Of a DNA stretch of 64,000 nt, positions 22,760 through 33,720 are shown one piece after another. The translations under genes and the position numbers were made by a program. The notes under the pieces are model-generated. The model was given only the letters and a program-made list of their open reading frames with translations. It was not told the DNA's origin and searched no databases. Every line of letters starts with the position of its first letter. Position 1 is the stretch's first letter. The stretch is from Stenopsyche tienmushanensis (Eukaryota > Arthropoda > Insecta > Trichoptera > Stenopsychidae): positions 806,001-870,000 of the forward strand of contig WACJ01000083.1 in assembly GCA_008973525.1 (NCBI GenBank), in the 5' to 3' direction.

Positions 22760-25700
22760 CTATTCATCTGTTGTAACTTTTATGAATAACAAAGGCCAAT
22801 ACAAATTAATCGATAAATCCATAGTTCATCTTTAAGCAAGTTATGACAAAAAAATAACGGATAAATCTCAAAACTATTTACCTTATTGGGGTAATGATAA
22901 TTTATCATCAAAGCATAATAAAATAATCATCCTGGTCATTAGAACAGAATGCTAAATTATGTATTTTGGACAATTGAATTACTCAGATGTTTTAAAACTA
23001 TTGATTAATATTGTAATGTTTGCAGATGATAAAAACATGTGGTAAGGCACGATAATGCAAAAAATGGCATCTAGCTGTAATAAGATCAATAGATTATAAT
23101 ATTAGCTCAATAAATAGCTAAGTAAACAAATAAAAATACCAACATTTGCATTTATAAAAGCAGCTAGTGAATATTAATTGTTATGTATAGACATTGTCTA
23201 TCATTATGTAAATAGGCAATGTCCACTGCCTTCATCACTTTGTTAGAATTTATTAAATAACTATTGCACTAAACAAATAATACTTATTAAACATAGCCTT
23301 TGGGCAATATTGTTCGAATATAATAATTGATCACAGTTTAAAAAAGCAAATTAACTGAAATCACTATCGTCGGATAAGCTATTAAGCTCTTTCAACAAAG
23401 ATAATACGACTTTCATTTGTGTTGTCTAGAGAGCAGGCGTTTGTTTTGATAATTAAGATACTTGCATCATTTTTATCGTTGACCAATTTTGTTATTCTCC
23501 CTTGACTGTTCTGGAGTGGCGTCATTAGCCGAGTATCACCATTCTTTTGCAAAATTTACTCCGTCAGAAGTAAACTGGCAGGCTTGTACGGTAACCCTAT
23601 CCTTTTATTTTCGCAACACCATAATAGGTACAAATAGCTGAACAGCAGAAAGCAAATGCTATGCAAGTTGATTGAGTATTACAAAGTCGTTAATATCTTG
23701 GTTTATATAATCAGCAACCCTGAGTAAAATACGAGCTTTTACCAATCAAATTTTCAAATAGTAATCATCTATTTCATTTTGAGATAAGACATTGATGTTG
23801 AATTTCCATCCAAATTGTTTTATTGTCGTTAATTGATAATAGTATTTATATCAGTCGTAATACTATTATCATCTAAATAAATTGTCTCCGTTAATTGGCT
23901 CTTGTGTATTAATTTAATAACAACACTTGTCATATCGTCATCATCAAAGATTGATATAACGAGCCAATTGGATTAAATGAAAATAGTAGAAAATTAAAAT
24001 ATCCAAAGTCTAGAGCCGTATAACAATGATTTACTGTATAAGACCATATTGAAAGCCTTTTGGATTTATGGTATTTAAGACCATATGGGCGGGGCTTAAT
24101 AATTTGATGAAATCTTGTACATGTATACACGATTACAAAAATTAATAAAACAAATAAAATGCCTAATATACTTAATAAACGTCCTTCATAAATAATATTT
24201 TTTTTATTCATAAACTGACGTTGCAATTTTTTTTTAGTAAATTTGTATAGATTTCAACTGACACGCCTAATAACGGAACATATTAATATTTTAAAGCTCT
24301 ATTTGTTCGGCATTAGAGTTAAATACAGAGTGTTTGAGTTGCATGATAAGATAAGATAGCCAAAATTTTCTGAATACATTGTTAATGGGGAAGAAAACGA
24401 TAATTTTGGAAAATGGTGATGACGAGGAAATTCACGTTTACAATTTTTAAAACATGGTAAATTAAATAAGCTAAACATCTTTATTGGTTAATAATTTGTT
24501 ACGAAATTTATCATAGTGCAGCTGCAAACAGTCCAATGCGGAACTACGGGCCTCTTCAATATCCATTCATAGGAAGGGGTTACATTCAATTTGTCTGTAT
24601 CATACATTCACTTCATCGTTTACTCGATATTGAAGGTAGTTTGACTTCCGAATTTCATTTAGAATATTCACCCAGCGGATCTGGATGATCGCATCGAAAG
24701 TCGCTTTCACAAGTAGAAAACTACTTTAGTCTGAGGGTGTCTTCCCGTCCACGTGCAACTTACCCAAGCGAATTTGTGACTGGTTGATTTGAACCTCCTA
24801 GTTCGGCGATATAAAAGGCAACGGAAGATAATATGCTGTTATCGTTGCGAAATTAAATTCTTCATTTGTTCATCCCCATGGTCATCCACTGGTCGTTCTT
24901 GTTGTAAAAGCTTCCCGAATATAATTAATATATTCCAGCTATAACGAGAAAAAAAAACAGGTTTAATTTAATATTATCTAATAAAACCTATGAGCAATCT
25001 TTCAAACAAACTTCCGATCGTGAATAAATTAAATTATATTATAACGCATCAAATTCACAAACATTTGATTTATTTTGAAAATCGCACTATTGCAACGGTT
25101 CACCGTGTCAAGCATCGTAAATATGTTAAAAGGTTTTCATGGTCACAAATGAGATTTTCGTCTGAGTACGGACACGCTACAGTGGTCGCTTATCAAGGCG
25201 AGACCATGAAGAAACGACGGACGTTGATTCTTCACACTTGAAAAATTTTGGAGCGCATTTTTGTACTCGGATCTCTGTCCGCGGACATCGTACAACAACT
25301 CCATAAAATACAATATTAATAAATCGAATTGTTTAAAATATGATTATTCGACATTATAATTTGTTCGGATATATTCGTATATAATTTTTTATGATGTGCT
25401 TTTTAAACACGGTTTTTAATATGTGATACGGGGCGTCCGTCTTCGGGGTGAGCTTTTTTAAGGTTTAAATTCTGTATAATAAAATCATACATTTAAGTAT
25501 GTTATCCGAATAGAAATATGCTCGATGTCCTATCGACGATCTTGAATTTAGCAATGTCATCGATCGCCATGTCGGTATACTTAGTCTATTTTATGTTGTA
25601 TCGGTTGAGAGTTATTTTGAGCTTTACGGCACTGCGAGCGAGCGGGGTATAAGTAGAACTCGTGGAAGAACTAGATGCAAACTCTCGATGAAACAGTGAA

Positions 25701-26267
25701 TATGATCTTTTTTTAATGAATATTTTTGACAAGTACCTCCGGTGTATTCCTCATGGAATGTCGAAGAGCACTAGTTGAAAGCCGGGGAGGGACTAAATGA
25801 CGAGGTGACGTCACAGCAGCATCCAGGAGGAAGTTCGTAATTAATCGTTCACATTTTCGACCGTGACTGATGAACAAATACAGAATCCAACTCCTGCAGC
25901 GAAGAAAAGTTCCGCCGATCTATAAAGAGAAGAGCGTTCATCGCACCTAGTGGTCGGTAAAAATAGAGCACACAGGGGGGGCCTTCTCGAGGGCCGGCGA
26001 TCGAACCTCTAAATATAGACATTCAGTCAAATTTGTAAAAGGAAAGGTATGCCACTTCCTGTTTGTCTGGCAATTTTGATCGCTTCGGAAGCTGATATTT
26101 GGGACCAGTTTCCTTTTCATCCGTCATATTTCAAAAAAGCTCGCGACGTTCATTTTTTTCATTCGATCATTAATTCATAACAGTCGATAATTCGACCATC
26201 GACTGTGATTTTTTTTCCATATATAATTAATTAATTAATCGCAATTTAATGAAAATATTTTTGAAAA
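22760..26267. other. Intergenic; GC-rich block near 25.8-26.1 kb
   Basis: No supported gene to about 25.3 kb. The longest frame (98 codons, minus, 23930-24226) encodes a possible single membrane segment but no known domain. Around 25.6-26.1 kb the GC content rises. This part holds a GTGACGTCAC palindrome at 25805-25814, a TATAAAG-like box near 25922 and a 9-bp-stem hairpin (acagtcgat...atcgactgt) at 26180-26206. It could be a promoter, but no gene can be tied to it. Confidence 0.35.
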
Positions 26268-27656
26268 TCACGCCGAAAAAAAATAATCGACGCCCGAAAT
26301 ATTGTCGTTGTATGAAAACGACGTTAAATACATTGTCTGCGATGAAAATACAAGTTCCAGTTTCGAGTTATAAACATCTTTCGGCTGAGGCGAAAATGGC
26401 TCCATGAGATCGCGTCTTGGACGCTTACACGATTCAATACAACGGCCCCGGCCACTCCAGAGGCGTACTGGCTGAAAAACATTTACTGCAAATATTAAAT
26501 ATATTAATAAATATACAATTAAAACGACATTCACACACTGAATACATATATCAAAGCGCACAATCCATTTAATAACATTAAAAAATATTAACATTTTTTG
26601 AATTAAATAATTAAATCGATATGAATCATTTTTAATGCATTATTAATATTTTACAGTATTTATTAGCTCTAATATGTTTTCAATATTAGCCATATATCGG
26701 AGACAATACCGTCTATATTGAAAATCATGAAATCATTATACATTGGGGATGTCTTGATAGTCAATAGTCGAGATGGACGTTTATTTGCATTTGCGTTGAT
26801 GCTATCAAGTTGTAAATTTTTCGGAATTTAATAAAGTCCAATATTTACCCCGACTAAATGAATAAATATAGTATATCGCCAAAATAAATGAATGAATTGA
26901 AATAAAATTGGCTTGAACGTCATTTAAAATGAAAGCTATGATAGTGGGTCGAAAAGAGAGGGATAATCGCTTGTAGTGTATGCGTGCCCGTCGTAATATT
27001 TTGGTAGGTAGATAATAGATATTTTAAAGGGGGATAAAATCAGTTCCCCTGAAGACTGCAACCACTACACTATTAGCAAGCGTATTTTATTATATAATAC
27101 ACAAAACAGCGATATATTTTAGCTAATAGTTTCCGTTAAAAAAAATGGAAAAAAAGCAATGCATGAAATAAGCTGTTGTTGTCCTATCTTGTTGCTTCAA
27201 AAAAAACATTTTTTTCTTCGTGTATCAGAAAGAGTTTAAGTATACGTTCAGTAAATTTCAAGTCGATATAAATGAAATTGACAAAGTTATAGACCGACGA
27301 GGAGAAACTGCGCTTCGCCAAGCTGAACTACTTTTTCCAAGCTCATGGAAGTGCTCCCACGCGCGCTAGATGAGCATTAGTTATGAAATTTGGCAGGCAC
27401 GTGTATAAAAAACACTATAAAAAATGTTGGTAAAAACCCAAACTTTTATTCGATCGCTTACTATTTTTTTATTTTTAAATATTTTTTCGTAATTATAGTC
27501 TAATCTACACACAATATTATACAAAGTAAAAATATGTTTAATTTTCTTGCTGCAAATTACCTGTTCATGATTTAGAACTTCCATGGTGAATAATGTCATC
27601 GCTCGCACACCGACATACGTAGCTCCCCTCCACTTCCACTTCCATATTTCGTTAAA
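26268..27656 (-). CDS. Candidate two-exon gene fragment, unknown product
   Basis: Two exon-like stretches fit together in phase. Exon 27656-27561 (96 bp, acceptor ...ttttttaaag, donor CAG|GTAATT) reads FNEIWKWKWRGATYVGVRAM then TLFTMEVLNHEQ. A second, 26471-26268 (acceptor tttttcag), reads PVRLWSGRGRCIESCKRPRR then DLMEPFSPQPKDVYNSKLEL and on to VDYFFSA and a stop. Both are GC-richer than the surroundings. No start exon or domain is recognised, and the splice pairing is inferred from phase only. Confidence 0.3.
26940..27140 (+). repeat. R4 dispersed repeat
   Basis: Contains 'gaaaagagagggataatcgc' with 'ttgtagtg', and later 'ccactacactattagcaagc' and 'tattttattatataatacac'. The same blocks recur in the same order at 50.97-51.16 kb and 54.61-54.74 kb, and the first part at 63.34-63.41 kb. 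Class unknown. Confidence 0.6.
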
Positions 27657-28601
27657 CTTTAAAAAATATATTTATGTTCAATAAAGATCATCATTTTATA
27701 TTTAATACTTTGCGCATAAAAAAAATATTTAAAAAATTCGATCACTTTTAGGCTACAACAAGGTAAAAACGTCCCTTAACCGTCAGCGATTTATATGTTA
27801 TTGTGTTATGATATTGGTGAATCCAAAAAATGTCTTCACATTTTAATGGATCTTGTTGTGTTAATTTCAAATGGAAGTAAATTGAGACAACACTACGCAA
27901 CAATCAATTTTAATGGCATGTATGTGATATTAACAAAAAATATTAATGTTGTGTTGTGACAATCCTCAACAATAAATGCTCAAAATCTTTAAAAAGTTAT
28001 AAAAGTTAATTAAATTTGTATACGGTATGAAAATCCATGTAAAAAGGTTTGGAAATATAGGTCCTATAGGGATTGCTAAAAGCCACTGATGTATGTAGCT
28101 GTTAAAAATTGTTTTGTTTTTAACCATTTGGATGCTAATCGACGATATATCGTCGATTGTGAAACCAACGAGGATTGCAAACAACAGTCGCTATTTAGTC
28201 GTTGGTGACTTCAAAATGTTCGAATATGTATAATAATAGTTTCAGTGCGTCAGGGTATCAGTGTTTAACTTTGTAGTGCATTAGCGCAATAGAATAAGAG
28301 AGAGAAACCAAGCAAATTTCCGTTAAAAAAATATATTTAAAAAAATGTTAAGTAAATTAAGTAAATTAAATAATGCAATATTTATATGACTGATAATTAT
28401 ATATTTCGTAGTTATATTATTGTTCGCGGTAATAGTTTGAATGTAATCGTTCGGTTGTAAATAGCGCGTGTTGCGTTAAACGTTTGAACGGCAGTCGGTA
28501 GCGGCGCCGAGGAAAAGATGAATGAAAATAATTAAATATCGAGAAAAAAAATGTGTGTGAATTTGCGGAGTGCGTCCCTGTTTCAACTCCGCGTTCAACC
28601 T

Positions 28602-28611
28602 GTGACGTCAC
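28602..28611. promoter_or_regulatory. CRE-type palindrome upstream of the MADF gene
   Basis: GTGACGTCAC, a perfect palindrome containing the CREB/ATF core TGACGTCA, lies 98 bp before the preferred start codon of the MADF gene. An identical ten-mer lies at 25805-25814. Confidence 0.4.
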
Positions 28612-28708
28612 CGTTCGATATCGGCGAGTTGAAACGCAAAGCGCCTTCACGCAATCAGTCGAATGCGCGTCGTTCGCTTCTCGACAATCTCGCCATTTCA
28701 CATCCGGA

Positions 28709-31700
28709 ATGACTTTCCGATGGCCGCAGGGTCATGTAATGCGCTTCTTGGAGTTGTACCAGCGGCAGGAATGTCTGTGGAACCACAACTTGCAAAGCTA
28801 CAAAAATAAAGAAGCCCGGGAAAACGCACTGCACCTCATCCACCGGCAGATGGGAATCCCGGAACTGACGATAGCCGACGTCAAGACCAAGATCAAATCG
28901 ATAAGGACCGTCTACAAGCGGGAGCTGGAAGCCGTCCTCAAAGCCAAAAAGAACCTCGGCGAGGTGTACAGGCCGACGCTCTTCTGGTTCAAAAAAGCCG
29001 ACTCCTTCCTGAAGGACATCTGCGTCTCGAGAAACAACGCGCAACGATCGGTAAGCTCTCAGCCCGCTCCACTTTTCGACGCGCCGCCCAAACACGCCAA
29101 TTCGTATATCGTCTCACCGGCCATTCTGCGACATCTTCCCACCCGACGCGGACCCGCCGTGCGACCTGCCGCGCCGATTCACTTTTATCTATTGCTATCA
29201 TTTCCCCCCTTCGTGTTATTATTCGACCGCGTGTATGATTGTTTATGCTCCACTCATGTCAGCTGTCAAATGCCTACGCCGCCATTTTGCAGCGATCGTC
29301 AACCTTTGTCCACGCTAAACGGCCAACCTTTTTTCTCACCCGCAATGAAAAAATAAAAAACGCGAGCCAATGGACGAACACGAAGTCTGCTATGGCCGAA
29401 TATGCGCAACTATAAAAAATGTCATCGCGGATATGTCAATTTAAATTTAAATGCTACAAAATATTTTTTCATAATAAACATTTTTCATAATATCATAATA
29501 AACAATCAAAACATGTTATATTTAGCTCATATATTTTAATTTATATTTCTGAGTCCTCATTTTTAGAGACACTTTCTTCAGTGTTTTGTTCATCTTCTTT
29601 GGAACAATCTAAATCTTCTATTTCAATGTTTTGTTTGATAAATTTTCTGGTACAACATTTCAATTACGGCTAGATGTATAGCATGATTTATGCAATGTTC
29701 ATTGACGAAGAGATTTTCATATTCAAAAACAATTCCAAATTCACTCAACTGACTTTCAACAATTTTATGAATTTCAAAATAATCACATTTTCCATAAATG
29801 TGAACATGTTCAGAATTAAATATATTGTTTTCAGAATGTACAATAATATTAAAATATCTTCAAATTTTTATGCTCGTCCGCTCATCCATTGTCAGGTTGT
29901 TTTAAGCCTTTCATAATGGAATTTAATTCACTTATTTTTTCTTCGTAAAATTTTGAGATCAATCTCATTATGTCGGATTGATTTTTTGATAATAAAAACC
30001 CTTTTAGTGTAACATATTCACGAATGGAATCACTATTCGTAATCCCTCTTATGGAAAAACCATCCTGTTTGAACATTCCGCATCAGTGATGTCTTCTTCG
30101 GTGTTTTTATTCAAAAATAACCCTTTGCATATGATTTGTTTTGGCCAGTGGATGCATTGGGCTCTCCTTTTTTGTAGTCTTTTTGTAACGTTTCCATACT
30201 TCTGATTAACGTCTTTCCATTATGGACTACAATAATGATAAAATATATTCAAAAAAACGATACTACTTTTTTAATACGAGATATATAAAATAAATTATAA
30301 CAATCTTTGAAATATTTACTGGAAATTTTTATATTAAAATCCGTTAACCACCCGTCAGAGAACAGACACAAGAACAGCACGAACTAGCTCGAAGTTAGGA
30401 GACAAACTGATATTGTATTTACAAAACATTGATCTTTCATTTAATCCTTCTGAATTTTTCTACAAATCAATCGGTCCCAATTGTTGCTATTACCTAGAAA
30501 CACTTGGAGCAAGCATCCGTTCCATTGTTCTTGAAATTCTTTTGATGGAATTCTGGAATCTCATATAATATCAGTTGGGCGCAGACGTGTTGCATTTTTT
30601 ATGCCTGTACCTTGATATACCTGCTTTCATTCAATGCAAATCAGGCATTTCGACAAATTTCGAAGGTTTTAGGAGCATTAAAATTTGTTTTCATAATTAA
30701 AATGTACAATATATTAGGCACATTTTAAATCACAAAGATACAGCAAATAAGCCTGAATGTCCCAGGACGTCTTGGCACAGAATCCCTAGCAGCCACAAAC
30801 AATCCGCTGCAAAACTAGTAGGAGTACTGTCCCAAACCCTTGGTAGTTCAGAACTTTTTGGAAAGGTATACTTATAATCTGAAAAACTATGAAAATGATG
30901 AAATACACATAAATAATATAAGGTTTCATATTATAGAATTAACGTTATAAACACAATGACCATAGCAGTCATAAACTCCTTATAAAACAACTTTGCTTTG
31001 ATAACCAATATGGGCCCAGAAATAGATGTATGCCTGTTTCCTTCCAGAAGAAACCACATTAACAAAGCTTCCTTCATCTCTGGACATTAAGCTCTCTTAA
31101 AAGTTTGCCACTTGCCTGGCCCATAATCAATGCTGGAGATGAACTTTTGAGTGTCCTTGTGGTTTTTTATTTTGTATTATAAATTGTGAATCGTCTTTTA
31201 AACAATCCAAAATCACCCTTTTGCATTTTTTACACTGACGTAGCTTTACCGTACATATGTACTATGCATCCCAATAGGGATTTCTATATAAATATTTCAC
31301 CCCTTTAAAGAGTTCAAAATAATAATAATTTCTATGATATTATGTATGGATTATTTGGTGATTTAAGATTTTTTGTTTAGGGCTTAAAATAAATAGTTTA
31401 GAACGCATTATAAATTCTCAATATATTGATAACGTTAATGAATTTAGAGATAAAAAATGAAAGCAGCCATTATATATGTTTAAATTTTGAATCTCGTATC
31501 GAATTTGTATTATAAATCTTAGCATAAATCGAGGAATATCCTCAAATTTTATTTCAATATTGATTTCATTTCGTACGTCGCTAATGTTGTTATTTAACAA
31601 TTTCAGAATTTGATATTTAATGAGCCGGTGGAAGAAATTGATGAGGAAGCGGAACATGAGGAGATACATAGAAATTTCAATTCCATGGAAAACGACGAGG

Positions 31701-32191
31701 CGATAAAAGGCGATATGCTCATTGAAAATGACAACGCCATAGAAATCGATCACTTAGACAACAGTATTTGTTTGCCCCCCTCGGCGAACGTCGAGACTTT
31801 GCTGTCGTCGAGCGACGAAGACGACACCATACCCATGAAGAGGCGGAAAGTCAGCTTTACGCCGATGCAGAAATCGAATAAAGTTCAAGAGCATCACAAT
31901 CGAAAGCGTAAAATAGCGACGTTCACGAGTGTTTCAACACTTTCGGCGGCCATCGATCGGCTGGATAGGATATCGAAACGCAGTGGTTTAAGTGACGGAG
32001 ACGAATTCGAATCCTTTGGACATTTTATTGCTGTCCAATTAAGACAAATGCCGCTTTACAATGCCCTAATTTGTCAGGAAAAAATGTATTCTGTTATTAT
32101 GCAACAACGACTGCAGTTATTGTCCTTTGTCAACTCTTCGTCCTCGTCGCCGTTTCATTCGACCATAGTTCCTAAAACAGAACCTGAGTGA
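28709..32191 (+). CDS. MADF-BESS domain transcriptional regulator
   Basis: Two exons, 28709-29050 and 31607-32191, join in phase 0 (CG|GTAAGC ... TTTCAG|AAT) and give 308 aa. An MADF domain (a Myb-like DNA-binding fold) fills about residues 10-104, from VMRFLELYQRQECLWN to RPTLFWFKKADSFLKDI, with the usual tryptophans. An acidic linker follows, then basic patches MKRRK and NRKRK that could be nuclear signals. Near residues 246-285 lies DEFESFGHFIAVQLRQMPLY, a BESS-type interaction motif. Such proteins bind DNA and recruit partners through BESS. The frame is also open to an earlier ATG at 28553 (52 extra residues). I prefer 28709 because MADF domains usually begin within about ten residues of the start. 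The 2.6-kb intron holds a hAT remnant. Confidence 0.92.
29551..30793 (-). mobile_element. hAT transposase remnant, copy A (in MADF intron)
   Basis: The minus strand encodes, in broken frames, RRAQCIHCPKQIICKG (half of a BED-type zinc finger, CxxC) and then a helical stretch. That stretch includes SIREYVTLKGFLLSKNQSDI and FYEEKISELNSIMKGLK. It is about 85-90% identical over roughly 1 kb to copy B at 36510-37487. Relative to copy B, copy A lacks about 20 bp around 29897 (where copy B encodes NARFSL) but has extra DNA near 30440-30470 and 30650-30710. It lies wholly within the MADF gene intron, opposite to transcription. No terminal repeats were identified. Confidence 0.75.
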
Positions 32192-32676
32192 TGTTCGTAT
32201 AAGACTAAATAATATCTAAAAGAGACACTTACTAGTCATGATTTATCTCAATGTTTTTTTTTGTTTTTGTACTATGTTATATTGACTGTTTTGTTGCCAC
32301 TCGATTGTTAATCAATACACTAATACCTTACGGGTTTAGGTGTGAAATTGTTTTTTGATTTTTTTTGCTTTTGCTAAAAAATATTGCCGCAGACCAGATT
32401 AACAATATTAACTAAAGTCTCAATTGTATTACGAAAAAAAGTTACCAATGAATCAGTGTTTTATGCATTACGGCAACGAAACAGTTGATGCATTTTACTG
32501 ATTTCATTGTTCTTGATTTTTTTTATATTGTAGATATGAATGTTGAATCAGTCAATCCGCAATCAAACTTGTATGAGATCTGATTATTAATTAATTAGAA
32601 CTGAAGTATTTACTAATTTTAGATGTGTAAACTGAAAATTCTCATAAAATTAAATTAGACACGTTTCAATTACGAA

Positions 32677-32682
32677 AATAAA
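32677..32682 (+). terminator. Candidate poly(A) signal of the MADF gene
   Basis: AATAAA about 485 bp after the stop codon. It is the first consensus signal that I noticed on the plus strand in the 3' region. Confidence 0.4.
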
Positions 32683-32699
32683 ACTTAAAAGAGTGAGCA

Positions 32700-33115
32700 A
32701 TAACTAATGCTTAATTTTTTTAAAACTATTTTTAAATATTTAATTGTATTTTTTTATTACGATACATGGTTTTTTTTATTATTGAAGTGTTACATTAGAG
32801 CGAATGTGATCTGTGTAATTGTATCATTATTTTATTTTACATATTTGTATTGTTCTTTTATAAACGATACATCATTCTACTTTTTTTTCTTTAGACTTTT
32901 TCGTTGTGTTCAATTTATGGATATAGATTTACCTTATGGTCTTCCATTTTTCTCAGTTTTATGATATCCACACCCAGCCAAAGTTTCCTTATTATCGTAC
33001 ATCTCCACCCATATTGTTATTGGTTTATTTACTCCTTCTCCTCTTTTCTATTTGTATTAAAAATATATTTTATATCATCTCTTCTTCTATATTTTCTACA
33101 TACCGTGAATTTCAA
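32700..33115 (+). other. Pyrimidine-rich, strand-asymmetric stretch
   Basis: The plus strand is very rich in T, with C in the second half, and poor in G for about 400 bp, which leaves several overlapping open frames full of Phe, Ser and Tyr. These frames are a composition effect and I do not call a gene. It ends at the F1 copy e. Confidence 0.5.
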
Positions 33116-33127
33116 GGGACAAATATG

Positions 33128-33649
33128 CAGGGCCCGCCACGGGCGCAATTGGACTTAAAGCGCAAAACGCAGAATACCGATCCGATCGAGAGTTGCAAAT
33201 GGTTTTTATTTTACTCAATCACTATACTTTACATGACCCAACACTGATTGACTCTGTCTGTTTTTATAATACATACTAAGCTCTCTAATCCCTCTTTTCT
33301 TCATTATCGCTCAACCCAGCCGGTATAAATCCGTAATAAAAGACAACAATATTTTCAACCGATTGTTAAATTTAACACCCGATCAATCTTCTTCGGAAAC
33401 TTCATTTTGTAATGAGATTTTGTGATCGTTCTGTAGACATTTTCAGGTATGACATCCGATTGCGAGGTGCTCATTCGTCCAAATCAGCGGTCCGAAAAGC
33501 GGACCGATTGGACACACTGACCTTGTGGTCACTCCGTCCTCTTTTAAAACTTTTTGGGGCATTTTCTATGATCTATACAATCACGGAAGCTTCCTCATAG
33601 GCTAACTTACATATGTGGCTCGGACCAAATGAGGTCGCAAGAGTCTAGA
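33128..33649 (+). repeat. F1 dispersed repeat, copy e (long)
   Basis: Nearly complete: 'cagggcccgccacgggcgca', 'gcgcaaaacgcagaatacc', TATA-like block, 'caatcttcttcggaaactt', hairpin 'cggtccgaaaagcggaccg', 'cactccgtcctctttt', and terminal 'gaggtcgcaagagtctaga'. The very left end is more decayed than in copies c, i and k. Confidence 0.85.
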
Positions 33650-33703
33650 CTCCTTCCAAACTTAGAAATTAATCAAATTCTGTTTATTATTTTTTTAGAT
33701 ACT

Positions 33704-33720
33704 AACCCAACAGTTGGGTT
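33704..33720. repeat. 17-bp palindrome
   Basis: aacccaac-a-gttgggtt is a perfect inverted repeat about 55 bp after F1 copy e. A minus-strand frame of 68 codons ends inside it, but shows no known domain. Confidence 0.5.

Noticed and set aside
23930..24226. 98-codon minus-strand frame with one hydrophobic segment
   Set aside because: With this base composition several frames of this length are expected in 64 kb by chance; there is no splice or domain support.
28655..29095. 146-codon minus-strand frame opposite the MADF exon
   Set aside because: It is the antisense shadow of the MADF coding exon, whose GC-rich codons keep the other strand open.
32904..33247. Overlapping 84-103 codon plus-strand frames before F1 copy e
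   Set aside because: Composition artefact of the T/C-rich strand; they also run into the repeat.
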